The notes under the pieces are model-generated. The model did no database searches, was not told the origin of the DNA, and saw only the letters and a list, made by a program, of their open reading frames with translations. The translations under genes were made by a program, and so were the position numbers. Below are positions 62,377 through 64,000 of a stretch of 64,000 bases of DNA, in pieces (position 1 is the stretch's first letter; each line of letters starts with the position of its first letter). This DNA is from Oscillatoria sp. CS-180. GTDB taxonomy: Bacteria > Cyanobacteriota > Cyanobacteriia > Phormidesmidales > Phormidesmidaceae. Location of the stretch: the NCBI RefSeq assembly GCF_028330965.1, contig NZ_JAQMUB010000088.1, positions 1-64,000 on the forward strand. The letters are read 5' to 3'.

Positions 62377-63144
62377 GTGACCGAGTTAGCTTCGAATAAG
62401 TCAGGTAGTCGGCTGATTAGCCGCATCCTGCCGCCAGCAATTCGCCTGTGGTTGACAACTCAACTGGACGATGTGGAGAACTTGATATTTCGAATAGAAG
62501 GTCGCGATCGTGAGATTCTTTCTGGTCATATTTCCAACGTTTCGCTATCGGCTGAACGCGCGGTTTATCAAGGTATTCACCTAAGCCAAGCAGCTGTACA
62601 GGCTAGTGGCATCCACATCAATCTTGGACAGGTCATTCGTCGCCAACCATTGCGTCTGCTCGCCCCTTTTCCCGTCAGCGGTACAGCTCTGCTGAGTGCC
62701 ACGGACCTCAACAAATCGCTACAGTCGCCATTATTAGGAGAAGGCCTCTACGATTTTTTGGTCCTTCTGGCAAAATCTCAGCCAGAGGCAGATTATCTCA
62801 AGACTGTTTTGGGACATTTACCTGAGCGGACGGTTCTCTCTCATTACCAGCCCATAGCCGCTATTGAGTCACACAATCTCATCTTGCGGCTGGTTCCTCG
62901 ACCAGAACATGCAGTTTCGCCGGTTGCAATTTCAACCCAGTTAGAAATTCGAGAAGGTCATCGTCTTTGCCTCAAAGCTCCTCATTGGCTCATTGATGAC
63001 AACTCGACAGACACGGCACCCTTGCCAGCTATTCACGGCTTTGAGATTGATCTAGGGTCCGAAGTCACGCTCACCCATTGTGAGATTCAGTCTGATCATG
63101 TTGCCTTAAGTGGAACCGTGCAGGTTTTACCGGAAAAGAGCTAA
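62377..63144 (+). CDS. LmeA/DUF2993-like protein
   Basis: About 255 residues from GTG 62377, chosen for GAGGAA seven bases upstream; a TTG at 62335 would add 14 residues. The pattern LISRILPPAIRLWLTTQLDDVENLIFRIEGRDREILSGHISNVSLSAERAVYQGIHLSQAAVQASGIHIN is typical of DUF2993, tubular-lipid-binding-like proteins known from cyanobacteria and actinobacteria (LmeA). It has no membrane helix, so it is probably soluble or peripheral. It is divergent from the DUF4912 gene. Confidence 0.83.
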   Translation: MTELASNKSGSRLISRILPPAIRLWLTTQLDDVENLIFRIEGRDREILSGHISNVSLSAERAVYQGIHLSQAAVQASGIHINLGQVIRRQPLRLLAPFPVSGTALLSATDLNKSLQSPLLGEGLYDFLVLLAKSQPEADYLKTVLGHLPERTVLSHYQPIAAIESHNLILRLVPRPEHAVSPVAISTQLEIREGHRLCLKAPHWLIDDNSTDTAPLPAIHGFEIDLGSEVTLTHCEIQSDHVALSGTVQVLPEKS

Positions 63145-63230
63145 TCCATTCAATTTTTGGCGTTGCTTATCAGCGGGACAATTGTCTCCCCTTCACTGAG
63201 AAGTCATGACTTGGCGTTTCGAAGACCAGG

Positions 63231-63294
63231 GCTTTATAGCTGTCACCCGTTCCGTTAGGACAAGGCGGCGAGCCATTGGGCTATCCCGCTTCAG
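63231..63294 (-). repeat. Dispersed intergenic repeat, copy C
   Basis: On the minus strand it reads GGATAGCCCAATGGCTCGCC, then GTCCTAACGGAACGGGTGAC, matching copy A in length and order. It sits in the 300-base gap before pgi, on the opposite strand to copies A and B. Confidence 0.8.
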
Positions 63295-63448
63295 CAACAC
63301 TCGATTGTTGGTCATCAGTTCTACTTTGTCCCTGAAACTGACAAACTTTTCCCAAAACTTATCTATAAGATCCTGACCGTGCCGCTGTGGTTACCTAAAC
63401 TGAATTGGAATATGTTCAAACTTCAACAGGCATAACCGGAAAACTGCT

Positions 63449-64000
63449 ATGGATGCGATCGCACTTTGGCAACGCTATCAAGATTGGCTCTATCACCACG
63501 ACGAGCTAGGTATCTATCTCGACATTAGCCGCATACGATTTGACGACGCTTTTGTTCAACAAATGCAGCCTAAGTTTGACAAGGCTTTTAAGGATATGGA
63601 AGCGCTTGAAAACGGGGCGATAGCCAATCCGGATGAGAATCGCATGGTCGGTCATTATTGGCTGAGAGACCCGGATCGAGCACCGTCACCAGCGCTCAAG
63701 CAGGACATCTTATCAACGCTTCAAGATATCAAAACGTTTACTCAGCAAGTCCACACAGGGGCGCTTTATCCTCCTGGGCAGGAAAAATTCACCGACCTGT
63801 TGTGTATTGGAATTGGGGGATCAGCCTTAGGCCCACAATTTGTTTCTCAGGCCTTGACAGCTGATCAGCCGCCTCTAGCAGCTCATTTTATTGACAACAC
63901 TGATCCTGCAGGCATTGATCGCACCTTGAATCGTTTGGGCGATCGCTTAGCGACAACGCTAGTCATCGTAACGTCTAAGTCTGGAGGTACCCCAGAGACC
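63449..64000 (+). CDS. pgi: Glucose-6-phosphate isomerase (5' part, cut by window end)
   Basis: Pgi converts glucose-6-phosphate and fructose-6-phosphate. The first 184 codons are in view: [36 protein letters not shown], the sugar-binding segment [14 protein letters not shown] near 118 and the SIS motif [11 protein letters not shown] at the end of the window. The start ATG 63449 gives an N-terminus like other cyanobacterial Pgi. The downstream half, including the catalytic glutamate, is outside the window. Confidence 0.97.
   Translation, partial: MDAIALWQRYQDWLYHHDELGIYLDISRIRFDDAFVQQMQPKFDKAFKDMEALENGAIANPDENRMVGHYWLRDPDRAPSPALKQDILSTLQDIKTFTQQVHTGALYPPGQEKFTDLLCIGIGGSALGPQFVSQALTADQPPLAAHFIDNTDPAGIDRTLNRLGDRLATTLVIVTSKSGGTPET

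Overview
The window comes from a thylakoid-bearing cyanobacterium. Direct signs are the C-terminus of photosystem II D1 (psbA) at the left edge, the very frequent octamer GCGATCGC (HIP1) in and between genes, a SufR-controlled sufBCDS operon, a ferredoxin-thioredoxin reductase catalytic subunit, and many families restricted to cyanobacteria and plastids (DUF2499, DUF3593, DUF2358, DUF4912). Species cannot be named from the sequence; the mix of mobile repeats and accessory genes suggests a larger, Leptolyngbya- or Oscillatoria-like genome (inference).

Layout. 1-8.2 kb: psbA tail, a Uma2-fold protein, rsgA, a TetR regulator whose operator also lies in front of an SDR/hydrolase pair, a frameshifted membrane gene, a RibD-like reductase and msrA. 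8.4-17.7 kb: a purine permease, thyX interrupted by an HNH-type intein, an ECF sigma/anti-sigma pair, a five-repeat protein and moeB with a rhodanese tail. 18.0-23.8 kb: a guanidine-utilisation locus, consisting of a guanidine-I (ykkC) riboswitch with a terminator platform, a Ni-dependent guanidine hydrolase (gdmH), its HypA/HypB-like nickel chaperones and a NitT/TauT-type ABC importer. 23.8-29.7 kb: tag, a lipoprotein, a glycosyltransferase, a thioredoxin-fold thylakoid protein, a haem-sensor-like HAMP protein and trhO. 29.8-37.5 kb: sufR with an HDAC-family gene downstream, facing ftrC-sufB-(aspartic protease)-sufC-sufD-sufS across a region with three SufR boxes. 37.5-42.3 kb: a second Uma2 protein, a glycine-rich secreted protein, an NrdG-like radical SAM protein and a saccharopine-dehydrogenase-like protein.

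42.96-51.2 kb is a genomic island. A perfect 48-bp direct repeat, equal to the 3' part of tRNA-Arg(UCU), bounds it: the intact tRNA sits at the right end and the displaced fragment at the left end. The cargo is small and defence- or stability-flavoured: a GNAT plus an unknown partner, a PIN-domain protein coupled to an Xre-ImmA protein, DUF2188, KTSC, an AlbA_2/Schlafen-type protein, a GIY-YIG nuclease, and a membrane coiled-coil pair whose first gene looks frameshifted. No integrase is recognisable.

51.5-64 kb returns to core cyanobacterial genes: Npun_F0813-like, a membrane protein, class I fructose-bisphosphate aldolase, a VOC protein, DUF3593/DUF2499, csaB, a coiled-coil protein, DUF2358, DUF4912 with unusual helically phased upstream repeats, DUF2993, and the start of pgi, which runs off the right edge. 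At least two dispersed repeat families occur in intergenic regions across the window.
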